The notes: generated by a model from the sequence alone, not told the origin. 64,000 bases of DNA from Bacteroides sp. ET71 (GCF_023336905.1 NZ_JAMBLS010000010.1:1-64000), one strand, 5' to 3'; shown: positions 53,533-62,769, counted from the stretch's first letter. Translations and numbers: made by a program.

Positions 53533-54755
53533 ACTGAAAAGGGTCAGACATGTCATGAACTGGAGACTGTAAACTAAAGTGTGTCAAGTAAAGGAAAAGC
53601 GATTAACTTTACAGACACACTTAAATTATGAGCAATTCATTTGATTTTGAAGGGTTCAAGGCGAATGCTATTGAACAATTGAAGGCCGGAGTCCCTCTTT
53701 CCGGCAAGGATGGAGTATTGGCACCGCTGTTGGAGAATCTGCTTAACAGCGCCCTTGAAGGAGAGATGGACAGCCATCTGGAAGGAGGCGAACGCGAGTT
53801 TGGCAACCGCCGCAACGGACACATGAGCAAGCAGGTACAGACTTCGATGGGCGAAGTGACCATAAACACACCGCGCGACCGGGACGGCACATTCGATCCC
53901 CAGGTTGTGCGCAAACGCGAGAAGATCCTTGCGGACTCACTAGCGGACCGGATCATAGGCCTGTACGCCATCGGCAACAGCACAAGAGAGATAAGCGACA
54001 TCCTGGAGGAGCAGTTCGGCAACCGCATATCGGCCGAGACCATCAGCAGCATCACGGACCGAGTCCTACCTGAGATACAGAGCTGGAAAAACCGTCCCCT
54101 GGACCGGGTGTATCCCATCGTATGGCTTGATGCGGTTCATTACAAGGTAATGGACGAGAAGAACCGGCCTGTGACCAGAGCCATATATAATGTGCTGGCG
54201 CTCAATTCAGAAGGACGGAAAGAACTTTTGGGCATGTATATATCCAAGAGCGAGGGAGCCAACTTCTGGCTCGGGGTTCTTACGGATCTCCAGAACAGAG
54301 GAGTCCAGGATATCCTCATAGCCTGCGTGGACGGGCTCAAGGGCTTTCCAGATGCGATTGCAAGTGTTTTCCCGGAGACCACGGTCCAACTGTGCATCGT
54401 GCACCAGATCCGCAACTCGATCAAGTATGTCGCGAGCAAGAACCAGAAGGCGTTCATGCGGGACCTGAAGCTCGTATACCAGGCTGTCAATAAGGATGCC
54501 GCTGAAAAGGCTCTTGACGATCTTGAAATCAAGTGGGGCGAGGACTATCCGATTGTCATCAAGAGCTGGCGAGACAACTGGGACCGACTGACCGCTTATT
54601 TTCAGTATTCACAGCATATCAGGAGGATAATATACACCACCAATACTGTGGAGGGCTATCATCGCCAGTTGCGCAAGGTAACCAAGGACAAGGGAGTATT
54701 TACCTCCGACACCGCCCTTGAAAAACTTGTCTATCTCGCATTTACGCGAATCCGG

Positions 54756-54764
54756 AAGAAGTGG
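54756..54764. repeat. Target duplication of the inner IS, left copy
   Basis: AAGAAGTGG, repeated at 56146-56154. It encodes KKW of the outer transposase. A 9-bp duplication is typical for IS256-family insertions. Confidence 0.8.
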
Positions 54765-54839
54765 TAGTGTTTCATTCAGTGTGTCTGGAGTGAGTCTTCA
54801 GACCTCCTAGTTTTGCAAATATATCAATTTATCTGTTAA

Positions 54840-54867
54840 CTCATCGGCAGGCATGCCTGCCAATGAG
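54840..54867. terminator. Palindrome after the inner IS transposase
   Basis: CTCAT and ATGAG flank the perfect palindrome GGCAGGCATGCCTGCC (54846-54861). It lies just after the transposase stop and probably ends its transcript or blocks read-through. Confidence 0.6.
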
Positions 54868-54872
54868 CATTT

Positions 54873-56039
54873 TTATTCGTCCGGGAATAGAGTTCTGTCA
54901 AGATCGATTCTCGGGACCTGCCTCAGGTAGGACTTCTTGTCCATGGCAGTCTTTCCCATAAGCAGGATGACCGATTCCTCGTTGGGCATTGCTCCGCGCA
55001 TCCTCGTGACCCGCCTAAAGTCCTTCTGCAGCCGCTCTATCCAGTTCGTGGTGTAGATCATGGACTGGATGCGGTGGTCGTAATTCAGGTAAGTGAAATA
55101 CGCCTTGTAGGAAGCATCCTCACCACGTCTCCTGATACTTCTGTAATACCTGCCCCATTTAGCACAGAACTGCTGCCACTCATCCCAGGCCTGTTCCACG
55201 GTATAGTTCCTGTCTCCTGTGCGGAAGACCTGTCTCAGGTCGTCAGCAACATCCCCCTTGTCACCGTTGCGGACATCGCTCAGTATGTTGCGCTTCAAGT
55301 GGGTGGTGCATCTCTGGAGGCTGGTGCCGGGAAACACTTCGCTGACAACATCATCAAGTCCCTTGAGACCATCCGCACATATGAGCCCGATTCTCGAGAC
55401 ACCTCTCTCGTAAAGGTCATTGAGCATCTCTCCCCAGCCAAGGGCGCTTTCCGTAGGCTTGTTATAGATGCCGAGAACCTCCCTGGTCTTGTCATCCTTG
55501 ACGGCAAGGATGACATAGAAAGCTTCCGTATCAACGCTGCGCTTGCGGTGGATCTTGATATGGACGCAGTCGATAAACACTACAGGATAATAGCTCTCCA
55601 GAGAGCGTTCAAGCCACTCGGTGACATCTCGGCGCAGATAGTCAAGCATCCTCGATATGCTAGCCTTGCTGTAGTGCTCCCCATAGATGTCGTTGAACAC
55701 TTCCCCGACCTGTTCCTGCGTCAGGCCTTTGGTGTACAACGTGCCGGCAAGACGTTCACACTCTTCCTCCTGATCGCGCAGTATGGCCAGTATGCGGGGA
55801 TGGAAGTTCCCGTATCGGTCACGAGGTATACGGAAGGTCAGTGTCCGGCCATGACCGTATGTCCTGCCGGGACGGTAGCCGTTGCACTTGTTCCCGGCTA
55901 TGCCTTCTTCCTGAAGATATTCCCTGCGTTCCGACACCATGAGGCTCTCAAGCATTATCTCCATCATGTCCTGTAACCCGTTTTCTTTTTCCGTATGCTT
56001 GCATATTAGCTCGGAAAGTTGTTCCTTTGTGAAATCCAT
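54873..56039 (-). CDS. IS256-family transposase (inner IS)
   Basis: A 388-residue transposase of the mutator-like IS256 family. Catalytic residues: Asp in YPVVFIDCVHIKIHRK, Asp in LICADGLKGLDDVV and Glu in TNWIERLQKDFRRVTRMRG. The N-terminus (ENGLQDMMEIMLESLMVSERREYL) and central region fit the family. Full length. It is only distantly related to the outer transposase. The gene is on the opposite strand to that transposase. Confidence 0.93.
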   Translation of the reverse strand: MDFTKEQLSELICKHTEKENGLQDMMEIMLESLMVSERREYLQEEGIAGNKCNGYRPGRTYGHGRTLTFRIPRDRYGNFHPRILAILRDQEEECERLAGTLYTKGLTQEQVGEVFNDIYGEHYSKASISRMLDYLRRDVTEWLERSLESYYPVVFIDCVHIKIHRKRSVDTEAFYVILAVKDDKTREVLGIYNKPTESALGWGEMLNDLYERGVSRIGLICADGLKGLDDVVSEVFPGTSLQRCTTHLKRNILSDVRNGDKGDVADDLRQVFRTGDRNYTVEQAWDEWQQFCAKWGRYYRSIRRRGEDASYKAYFTYLNYDHRIQSMIYTTNWIERLQKDFRRVTRMRGAMPNEESVILLMGKTAMDKKSYLRQVPRIDLDRTLFPDE

Positions 56040-56145
56040 AAAGTCTACTCTTTTTTAGGTTTTGTTTGTTTTGCTTTTACAAATCTAAAAAATCTGTAGA
56101 CTTTTTTATTATCCTATCTCAGACACACTTTTTGAAACAGTATCG

Positions 56146-56154
56146 AAGAAGTGG
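56146..56154. repeat. Target duplication of the inner IS, right copy
   Basis: AAGAAGTGG, matching 54756-54764; the outer transposase frame resumes here. Confidence 0.8.
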
Positions 56155-56218
56155 ACGCAACCGGTCCAGAACTGGGGGCAGACCGCCCAGCAACTGGCGA
56201 TCCTGTTCCCGGACAGGT

Positions 56219-57451
56219 TCAGGATACTGGCCTGAAAAACACTTTTATTTGGAGTTCTTTGATAGGTTTGATAAATTCGCGATCAGAGTTGGCGGACATG
56301 TCCGCCAACTCTGATCCAACAAAACTAAGCTTGACACAGTTCAGTTTACACTGCCATGTTTTCTGCTCGCCACTCTTCAAAAACCATCGATGTTCACAAA
56401 CGTATAAGGCTTCTGTAATGTCTACCGTACTATTGCTTTGTTTGGCCTCACTTCTTTGTAGATGTACGATATCCCATAGACCATCCTTGTTTTGATGCAA
56501 TTGGAATCTATGCAGGAGAATACCGCTGCGGCAGACATAAATCCAGCCATCATCGAGATAGAATCCATATCGTGCCTCCCAACCCGTATCAAATGCTTTG
56601 AGAATACGTCTGCGTAATTCGGTGTTAATCCGTATGTTCTGAAACGGATTCTCAATCGTAATCCAGTTATGGAGTTCCACATTTGTCAAGGCGCGGTTTT
56701 TAGGGTAGAATACACGGACATTTTCTTTGTGTTGTTTGATGGTGTTGAGAATGTCTGAATATTTTGCAATGATGCTGTCAGGAAACACAATATGGTTGTA
56801 CCAGTTTCCCTCCGGTCTGTATTTCTTTTTGAGAAACGTCATTTCACAGCTATACATGGCCTCGGCAAACGCTCCTGTAAGAATGGTATTGACTTGTCTG
56901 TTTCCGGGAAGTTTTATCGCATTGTGTATGGCACTTGTATAGTCGAAAGCGCAATAGAAAGCATTCCATGCACGGATAAGTATGCTGAGCGCTCCAGTCC
57001 CTTTCTGCCAGTTATCGTTTTGTGCAAAAGAGTAGAATGTACCACCAAATTCCACTTGCCCGGCCTCTTTCTTTGTTGTCCCATGCCGTAATGCGTAGAT
57101 GATTTCAGCCATAAAGGATGCAGCATAAATTTCTTCTTTGTCGTTCCATAGACAATAACAATAGGTCTTTATGGCATGTCGCATTTCTTCTTCATTCTCA
57201 TACAGCCATGCAACAGCAATTGCCCTTATGACAGATTTTATCCGCTCTTTTTCCCATCCGTCAAAAGAGAACAGTCTCCGATATTCGCTTATCGGCACAT
57301 CTCTGTCATGTATGAGGGCATCGCATGTAACCAATAAGGTATGGGCATAATCTGACAATTTTGCTTCCTGAGAAACCAATTTCGGATAAAAGCTCTCGTG
57401 ATCGTTCTCCCACGTCCATGCCGTCAAGTCACCTATGATTGCACCTAACAT
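56219..57451 (-). CDS. ADP-ribosylglycohydrolase-like protein with degenerate metal sites; C-terminus supplied by an IS
   Basis: A 410-residue protein starting MLGAIIGDLTAWTWEN, the usual opening of ADP-ribosylglycohydrolases, which remove ADP-ribose from targets. The metal-binding TDDT is SDYAHT (33-38) and the later GGDTDT is PGNRQVNT (182-189), so both metal sites are lost and the protein is likely inactive as a hydrolase or has a binding role. The last roughly 40 residues, from about CKLNC onward, are encoded by the end of the outer IS element, so the native end is lost. It is the last gene of the McrBC operon, 14 bp after the HIRAN gene. Confidence 0.65.
   Translation of the reverse strand: MLGAIIGDLTAWTWENDHESFYPKLVSQEAKLSDYAHTLLVTCDALIHDRDVPISEYRRLFSFDGWEKERIKSVIRAIAVAWLYENEEEMRHAIKTYCYCLWNDKEEIYAASFMAEIIYALRHGTTKKEAGQVEFGGTFYSFAQNDNWQKGTGALSILIRAWNAFYCAFDYTSAIHNAIKLPGNRQVNTILTGAFAEAMYSCEMTFLKKKYRPEGNWYNHIVFPDSIIAKYSDILNTIKQHKENVRVFYPKNRALTNVELHNWITIENPFQNIRINTELRRRILKAFDTGWEARYGFYLDDGWIYVCRSGILLHRFQLHQNKDGLWDIVHLQRSEAKQSNSTVDITEALYVCEHRWFLKSGEQKTWQCKLNCVKLSFVGSELADMSANSDREFIKPIKELQIKVFFRPVS
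56281..56316. terminator. Perfect 36-bp palindrome in the outer IS 3' end
   Basis: The 36 bases read the same on both strands, with centre between 56298 and 56299 (core GGCGGACATGTCCGCC). It lies 45 bp after the outer transposase stop and about 13 bp before its right terminal repeat. It may end transcription in both directions. Confidence 0.7.
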
Positions 57452-57465
57452 ATTTCCAAAATATT

Positions 57466-58608
57466 TTATCTGCCGTCAAATTGAGGTTTTTCTATTCCAA
57501 ACAATTCATACAGTCTTCCTGATGCAGATTCGGAAAGGTATGTTTCAGGCTGACCGCTTTCTACCGGCTCTCCGTTCAGAAAATCAAGCTGCTCGTTAGC
57601 TACAGTGACGGGACCTTTGACATTGGTAAAGACATAGAAACAACAGTCGTCAACGGCATGAAGGAGTTCTTTTTCTTCCACAAAATAGGCAGCGTCATCA
57701 TCGCCTACGGCTATACAATAGAGTAGGTAAAGATCTACTTCGTTTCCATGTCTATAGATGAATACCACCTTGTCCTTTTTCTTCGGAAGATTTCGTTTCC
57801 AAGGCGGAAAGCCACCCCAACGAAAATAGGTACATCCCTGATTGAGCAACGAGATTGTGAAGTCGGCAAATTCTTCGTCATCAAGCTCCATCGCCCTCAG
57901 CAGATGGTTGGTAACCTCCACTTCATCCTTGCTTACAATATAGATTTTCATATACAGTTTCCCGGTTCGTGGATTCTCTCCCTCGATCCGGCTGAGTTCG
58001 CATCCAAAAGTCTCTGTCCAGCCCATATCCAACATCATGGCTATGGGCTCATTCTCGGTACGTGGAACATAACCTAAGATATAATCGAAATCAAAATCTT
58101 CGGGATCGCCATTGTAATCATCTGCCAATGCTACGGCAACGGCATTCCTATCGTGCAGATTGCCTTTCTCTCTGACCAAAGCAAGTTCCGCACCCTCATA
58201 AAGTTCATCCCATACATTTTCAAGATTGTGAAATGTAGTTCCTGCTATATGACACTCTTTATACAGAACATGAATTTTTCGGCGGGGTATGAAAGGTGGT
58301 GCAGGCATACCATCCAGCGGAAGTTCAGGAGCAGCTACTTCACCCTGAAGAATATGTATGTCTGCATTTTCAGTTGTGTCATCTCCACTGCCTTGAATGG
58401 GGATTTTCACATTCAGGTCAATATCCATAATTCCTTTCCTGTTTAACTGTTCCTGCAAGTCACGCAGTTCTGCATCACATTTGGAACAAGTGCCCGTGCA
58501 CTCGCCCTTGTGGGTACATTCTGTCGGGACGTATTCCAAACCATACTGTTCTGCTATCTGCTTTCGGATTGCTTTCAGTCTTTCGCATTTTTCTTTACCA
58601 GTTTCCAT
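57466..58608 (-). CDS. Cys4 / HIRAN domain protein
   Basis: A 380-residue protein. The N-terminal motif C31-x5-C37-x3-C41-x2-C44 (ECTHKGECTGTCSKCDAEL) could hold an iron-sulfur cluster or zinc. Residues about 119-200 are a HIRAN domain (CHIAGTTFHNLENVWDELYEGAELALVREKGNLHDRNAVAVAL ... YILGYVPRTENEPIA), which in other proteins binds DNA 3' ends or single-stranded DNA. The C-terminal 170 residues are unrecognised. It lies 19 bp downstream of the radical SAM gene and is part of the McrBC operon. Confidence 0.72.
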   Translation of the reverse strand: METGKEKCERLKAIRKQIAEQYGLEYVPTECTHKGECTGTCSKCDAELRDLQEQLNRKGIMDIDLNVKIPIQGSGDDTTENADIHILQGEVAAPELPLDGMPAPPFIPRRKIHVLYKECHIAGTTFHNLENVWDELYEGAELALVREKGNLHDRNAVAVALADDYNGDPEDFDFDYILGYVPRTENEPIAMMLDMGWTETFGCELSRIEGENPRTGKLYMKIYIVSKDEVEVTNHLLRAMELDDEEFADFTISLLNQGCTYFRWGGFPPWKRNLPKKKDKVVFIYRHGNEVDLYLLYCIAVGDDDAAYFVEEKELLHAVDDCCFYVFTNVKGPVTVANEQLDFLNGEPVESGQPETYLSESASGRLYELFGIEKPQFDGR

Positions 58609-58627
58609 GTTCGTAGTGTTATGAATG

Positions 58628-59290
58628 TTAGCGGTTATTGGTTCTATATCTTACCTTTATAATGTCCGTGAAGTTAAAGCGTCGTTCAATATCCTTGATA
58701 TCGAGGTCTAAATCGCGACCGTCAGTAAATCCGGGTATCTGCGGAACTTTTATCGTTACCTTTTCCTGTGGTATGTTCATTTGAAGTAAGCTCAGTTGCT
58801 GTAGAACTCCTGATGTCTTTCCTGTATATTGCTCGTAGGCGGGTGGATCCATTGTCTTGATATCTACAATCCAATGGTCAACCACCTCGCTCAACTGTTT
58901 AATTACGTTATCTGAGCAATGCAGGCAGGTCTCTAAGGTAATCTTCCATCTATGACCGCATATCTTCCGAAACTCCACAATGAAATCCGCGTACATTGTA
59001 GGTTCTCCACCACCAAAGCAAATGCCTCCGCCCGTGGTTTGGAAATAGGGATTGTCAACTTTCACCAACTCATACAGGTTTTGAGGCGTAAGCATCATTA
59101 TGTTTTTCAGCAGAGTTGTGCCGTCAGTTTCATAGACGGGTTCGTGGCATTGCGGATTCAGGCAGTATTTACAATTCAGAGGACAGCCCATGAAAGCCAC
59201 TAGCGTAGTAATGCCCTTGCCGTCAGTCCCCATACGCAGCCTGCTGATGGCGAATATCGGTGCTTTTATTGTACTTCCGAAGTCTTGCAT
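58628..59290 (-). CDS. Radical SAM protein (activating-enzyme type)
   Basis: A 220-residue radical SAM enzyme. The cluster motif is C36-x3-C40-x2-C43 (GCPLNCKYCLNPQC), with the GGGEPT motif at 93-98. The size and MRMGTDGKGITTLVAFMGCPLNCKYC pattern resemble pyruvate-formate-lyase-activating type proteins, but no glycyl radical enzyme is nearby. It starts 2 bp after the McrC stop, so it is translated together with it. The substrate is unknown; a role in modifying a protein or nucleotide within the McrBC response is inference. Confidence 0.82.
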   Translation of the reverse strand: MQDFGSTIKAPIFAISRLRMGTDGKGITTLVAFMGCPLNCKYCLNPQCHEPVYETDGTTLLKNIMMLTPQNLYELVKVDNPYFQTTGGGICFGGGEPTMYADFIVEFRKICGHRWKITLETCLHCSDNVIKQLSEVVDHWIVDIKTMDPPAYEQYTGKTSGVLQQLSLLQMNIPQEKVTIKVPQIPGFTDGRDLDLDIKDIERRFNFTDIIKVRYRTNNR

Positions 59291-59292
59291 AG

Positions 59293-60336
59293 TTAGTATA
59301 TCACTAATTTATCTAGATCGTTTTTGATATGCTCAAAATCCCGACTTAGATCCATGGTTCTGACCATCAAGATATTCCCGTCATTAGTTTTAAAATTGCC
59401 ATAAGGTTGAATGTCTGCTGCTGTCTTAGCATACAACAGCAGACCATCTACATTCCCGGTATGATCCTTGTCTTCATTCATAACGTAAGTGTGTATTTGA
59501 TAGATGTTAGAGGAGTGGAAGGTGGGCTTACCGAAATGCTCCTGAAAGTTCCTGCTGTAATATTTAGTGTCAATGATAAGTGTTCGCTCATCAAGCGTCA
59601 GCGTAATGTCTGATTGCATGATAGGCAACATGCTTGATGAACTTACACTATTGTCGCTAACATTCCATTTTATCTGCTTTGCAGAGGCTTTATATTCCGG
59701 ATGATGCCTCTTGTAGTATTCTATTACAAAACGCTGGAACAGCAGGTTCATGTGTTCGTCAGAGAACTGTGGCATTTTGGTGTCACCTTGTTCTGTAGAT
59801 AATAGCTGGTTCTTCAATATGAAATAGCACAAACTATGCAACATCTGATAAGTTCTGGAGTTCCTGTCGTATCTTAATGAATCCCATCTTATGAATGATG
59901 GATTCATGGTGTCAACGCCGTCAAAGAACAGCATCAGTTTTCTGAGGCTTCTTTTCCTCTCAATTTTAACATCAGATTTACCAAGAAGTAAATTGACTGT
60001 TGTTTTTACAATTGCATTGTAGAGATTATTGGCTGTAAGTTCATCATATTCACAGGCAAGGCATGTACGCTGACTGATTTTCTCTTTGATTGTTCCTTGT
60101 ATGTCTAACTTACCTCTTAAGGTGGTCAGAGTGTCTTCTATGATGGCATACTCCTTATGCAATCCTTGTTTTAATAGATATGCTATGCCTTTGGAGATAA
60201 TTTCGGCAAACAGGTCGTATATATTGTCGAAACTTTCTCCGGCTATATACTCATAATTGTTGTGTCTCAACTCCTTGAATGCGTAGGTGAGCATATAGTA
60301 TATGTTCTTTATGGGTATGGTTCTGTCTATTGTCAT
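59293..60336 (-). CDS. mcrC: McrC family nuclease subunit
   Basis: A 347-residue McrC: N-terminal part IPIKNIYYMLTYAFKELR, DTLTTLRGKLDI, and a PD-(D/E)xK core with Asp in QSDITLTL (D243) and IIDTKYY (D256-T-K258). It cuts DNA when McrB translocates toward it. It overlaps McrB by 4 bp. Length is normal for the family. Confidence 0.9.
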   Translation of the reverse strand: MTIDRTIPIKNIYYMLTYAFKELRHNNYEYIAGESFDNIYDLFAEIISKGIAYLLKQGLHKEYAIIEDTLTTLRGKLDIQGTIKEKISQRTCLACEYDELTANNLYNAIVKTTVNLLLGKSDVKIERKRSLRKLMLFFDGVDTMNPSFIRWDSLRYDRNSRTYQMLHSLCYFILKNQLLSTEQGDTKMPQFSDEHMNLLFQRFVIEYYKRHHPEYKASAKQIKWNVSDNSVSSSSMLPIMQSDITLTLDERTLIIDTKYYSRNFQEHFGKPTFHSSNIYQIHTYVMNEDKDHTGNVDGLLLYAKTAADIQPYGNFKTNDGNILMVRTMDLSRDFEHIKNDLDKLVIY

Positions 60337-62708
60337 TTTAACAAGCTTCTCAAGGTGTTGATATGTGATTCATACTTTTGGACATCATCAAACCAGTACT
60401 CCTTGAGCATAGGCTCGATGTCATATTCAATCACATTCTCCAACCATTCCATAGAGAACGCCGACTGATTACAGAAGTAGCTGTGACCTATACAGAATCC
60501 ACTGCCTAATGAATCGTCATTGCTGATGGATTCATTGAGCACCTGTATGCCGTCAATGATATTGTCTAGTTTTTTATTCGACAAAGACGCTATATAGCTT
60601 TTGAAGCCTTCTGTCTTAAAGCCGGGTTTCATCTCAAAGAAACTGAACCGTCTGCGAAGCGCATAGTCTATCATGGCCAAAGAGCGGTCAGCGGTATTCA
60701 TCATGCCGATGATGTATAAGTTCTCCGGTACGGAAAAAGGTTCATCCGTGTATGCCAACCTGATTTCTTTTCCCCGATAGCTGTTTTCAATAAGCATCAG
60801 TAATTCTCCAAAAATCTTACTGAGATTTCCTCGGTTGATTTCATCTATGATAAAGAAAAAATCTTTGTCTGGAGTATTCTGTGCTTTCTTGCAGAATCTA
60901 TAGAATATACCGTATTTCAGCTCAAATCCTCCATCCGCATTGGGCTTGTAACCCAGAATAAAGTCCTCGTATGAATAGTTTTGGTGGAATTGGATAAGTT
61001 CGATTCTTTGTTTGTCTTTGACGCCCATGAGTGTATAAGCTAACCTTTCTGCCGTGAAAGTTTTGCCCACTCCTGGTGCTCCTTGAAGAATGATATTCTT
61101 CTTGTTCTTTAAGCAGGCCTTTAGTCTATGCAGGTCTGTAGAAGACATGTAAACCTCATTCAGAAAATTCGAATCAGTATATGCCTCAAGAGTCTGTGTT
61201 GCCGATAGTGGATTCTCCTTGCGGATTATTTCCATCAGCACTTGATACTCGTCTTCTGTGACTTTGAAAAGTGTGCCACGTCCACCGCCAGCTAAGCACT
61301 CCATGTTATGCAATTCTTCATACCCTTTAATGGTCGAGTAATCAATGGGATTCAGTAGCTGTTCTGTCTTCCTGAAGTATAGGTGCTTGTCATCTGTGTC
61401 CTTGGCTATTTCTCCCAACGCAACCACTTGCAGGGTCGGAGTCGATGCATAACCTATGACGACATCACCTGCTTTGGCATCCAGAAAGTTTTGGTATACT
61501 CTACGTTTATTGCCATTTTCGTTCACCAATGTATATTCGATAATCTCACCAACATCAATATCTGAGAACTTCCATACGTCAGGAGACGCTACCAGCCACC
61601 AGTATTGCTTTGATGTTGTTGACTGGGATGGTGCTGTTTCATTCCCGTCAATAACAATATCATTCAGGTTCTTTACGAATTCCGGATATTTGGAAATGTC
61701 CGTTAGCGTTTTCTGCACAAGCTTGTGAATGGAATAGTTCCAGTCTCCGTCGTGAGTCCATTTTACTTTTCGGATGTGACGGTAAGTCGATAGGGTTTCG
61801 TCGTAACGGTAGTCACCTTCTACAACTCCTCGTCCGATAATCTTGTTAATGCCTTTCTTGACATATATAATATCTCCCTCACGAACCTCATGTGCAAACT
61901 GCCATAGCGCAAGACTGTCATTCTTAAATGAAGCATCCTCCTTGCCGTAGGCCACCTGTAACGCTTTGGTCAGTTCTTCTCTGTTTTCGAACTCAGATAA
62001 GTCGCCAATCAAGTCCCAGCCAAGACGCATGGTTTGGGATTCTTTGCACTCATCCCACATACAGGCATTTTCACCTGGGGCAAAGAGCCAGACTTTGCTC
62101 TTTGCTTTAAATTTTTCTGCCTCCATAATGGCAAGCAGTTCATCGTAGAATACATATAAATCTTTATCCCCTTTCTTCTCAAGTAAAAATTTGTATAAAT
62201 CAACTCTGGAGCGTTTCTTTGCGTTTGGTAGTCCAAAATGAGTGGCGAGAGGAATCAGCCAACCGTCTTTATCGTAAATAGGCAATAACTGCTCATTAGA
62301 ATATAAGAATGCGATCTTCCATGTAGTTATAGGCCAAAGTTCTTTCATCTTCTCAATCTCGCCCCATTCCGCATTGCGTGCATGGTGGGCTATCTTTACA
62401 ATTGCATTCCGGACATTGTTGAATGCTTCTTCAGAAGTGCTTCCCAAACGGCTACTCCACGAATAGTTCTCATCATGTGCGTATTTTGAATTATCGTCTT
62501 TGGGAGTTCTGTCGAACTTAAAAATGCCGAATTTATATGCAGCACCACCCCATATTGACCCTAATTCTTTTGTCTTTGCTTCAAGCCAATAGCAGAATGA
62601 ATTATCTCTATTAAGATTGCTATACTCTTCCAAAGTCATATTCTCAAGACTTTCAATAGGGAATTGCTGTAGAAATTGGTTATATAATGTTCTTCTATCC
62701 ATGTTCAA
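60333..62708 (-). CDS. mcrB: McrB GTPase with two EVE-like modification readers
   Basis: A 791-residue protein. Residues 1-200 are helical. Two PUA/EVE-like domains follow: about 205-325 (VWLFAPGENACMWDECKESQTMRLGWDLIGDL ... FAHEVREGDIIYVKKGINKIIGRGVVEG) and about 368-490 (YWWLVASPDVWKFSDIDVGEIIEYTL ... AGDVVIGYASTPTLQVVALGEI). The AAA+ GTPase motor has Walker A GAPGVGKT (543-550), Walker B IIDEINRGN (620-628) and MNTADRS (670-676). EVE domains bind modified bases, so this type IV system may target modified phage DNA or RNA. It is first in a five-gene operon. The start could be MDRR at 62702. Confidence 0.88.
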   Translation of the reverse strand: MNMDRRTLYNQFLQQFPIESLENMTLEEYSNLNRDNSFCYWLEAKTKELGSIWGGAAYKFGIFKFDRTPKDDNSKYAHDENYSWSSRLGSTSEEAFNNVRNAIVKIAHHARNAEWGEIEKMKELWPITTWKIAFLYSNEQLLPIYDKDGWLIPLATHFGLPNAKKRSRVDLYKFLLEKKGDKDLYVFYDELLAIMEAEKFKAKSKVWLFAPGENACMWDECKESQTMRLGWDLIGDLSEFENREELTKALQVAYGKEDASFKNDSLALWQFAHEVREGDIIYVKKGINKIIGRGVVEGDYRYDETLSTYRHIRKVKWTHDGDWNYSIHKLVQKTLTDISKYPEFVKNLNDIVIDGNETAPSQSTTSKQYWWLVASPDVWKFSDIDVGEIIEYTLVNENGNKRRVYQNFLDAKAGDVVIGYASTPTLQVVALGEIAKDTDDKHLYFRKTEQLLNPIDYSTIKGYEELHNMECLAGGGRGTLFKVTEDEYQVLMEIIRKENPLSATQTLEAYTDSNFLNEVYMSSTDLHRLKACLKNKKNIILQGAPGVGKTFTAERLAYTLMGVKDKQRIELIQFHQNYSYEDFILGYKPNADGGFELKYGIFYRFCKKAQNTPDKDFFFIIDEINRGNLSKIFGELLMLIENSYRGKEIRLAYTDEPFSVPENLYIIGMMNTADRSLAMIDYALRRRFSFFEMKPGFKTEGFKSYIASLSNKKLDNIIDGIQVLNESISNDDSLGSGFCIGHSYFCNQSAFSMEWLENVIEYDIEPMLKEYWFDDVQKYESHINTLRSLLK

Positions 62709-62769
62709 AGGAGTATTTGAAAGGGGTTGTTATATACTTATTGTTTTTGAGAACAAAAATATAAAAACA

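Larger units (their letters stand above)
54765..56145 (-). mobile_element. Inner IS256-family element, 1381 bp
   Basis: Flanked by the 9-bp duplication AAGAAGTGG. Its ends pair as TAGTGTTTCATTCAGTGTGTCTG at the left with CAGACACACTTTTTGAAACAGTA at the right. It carries one transposase gene on the minus strand and a palindrome after its stop. The first bases supply the stop codon that now ends the outer transposase. Confidence 0.88.
53628..56235 (+). pseudogene. IS256-family transposase split by a second IS
   Basis: The first part (53628-54764) has the catalytic Asp in YPIVWLDAVHYKV, the second Asp in IACVDGLKGFPDAI and the Glu in TNTVEGYHRQLRKVTK. It breaks after RIRKKW at an inserted IS. 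The last 26 codons lie at 56155-56235 (TQPVQNWGQTAQQLAILFPDRFRILA). Joining gives a protein of about 405 residues. The truncated product has all catalytic residues but lacks the C-terminal tail. Confidence 0.9.
53567..56351 (+). mobile_element. Outer IS256-family element (interrupted)
   Basis: Ends are marked by imperfect inverted repeats: TGTAAACTAAAGTGTGTCAAG near 53568-53588 and its partner CTTGACACAGTTCAGTTTACA near 56330-56350. Without the inserted element it is about 1.4 kb, a usual size for the family. Its transposase starts at 53628 and resumes after the insertion. I could not confirm a target duplication. Its right end reaches into the ADPRH-like gene, whose C-terminus it now encodes. 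Confidence 0.75.

Noticed and set aside
55074-55976. Open frame of 300 codons on the plus strand
   Set aside because: It is the complement of the inner IS256-type transposase, whose DDE residues and length are intact; G+C-rich DNA gives long antisense frames.
53560-56359. Target duplication of the outer IS (CTGGAGAC versus CTGCCATG)
   Set aside because: Only the first three bases agree, so no duplication is claimed; the ends were set from the terminal repeats alone.
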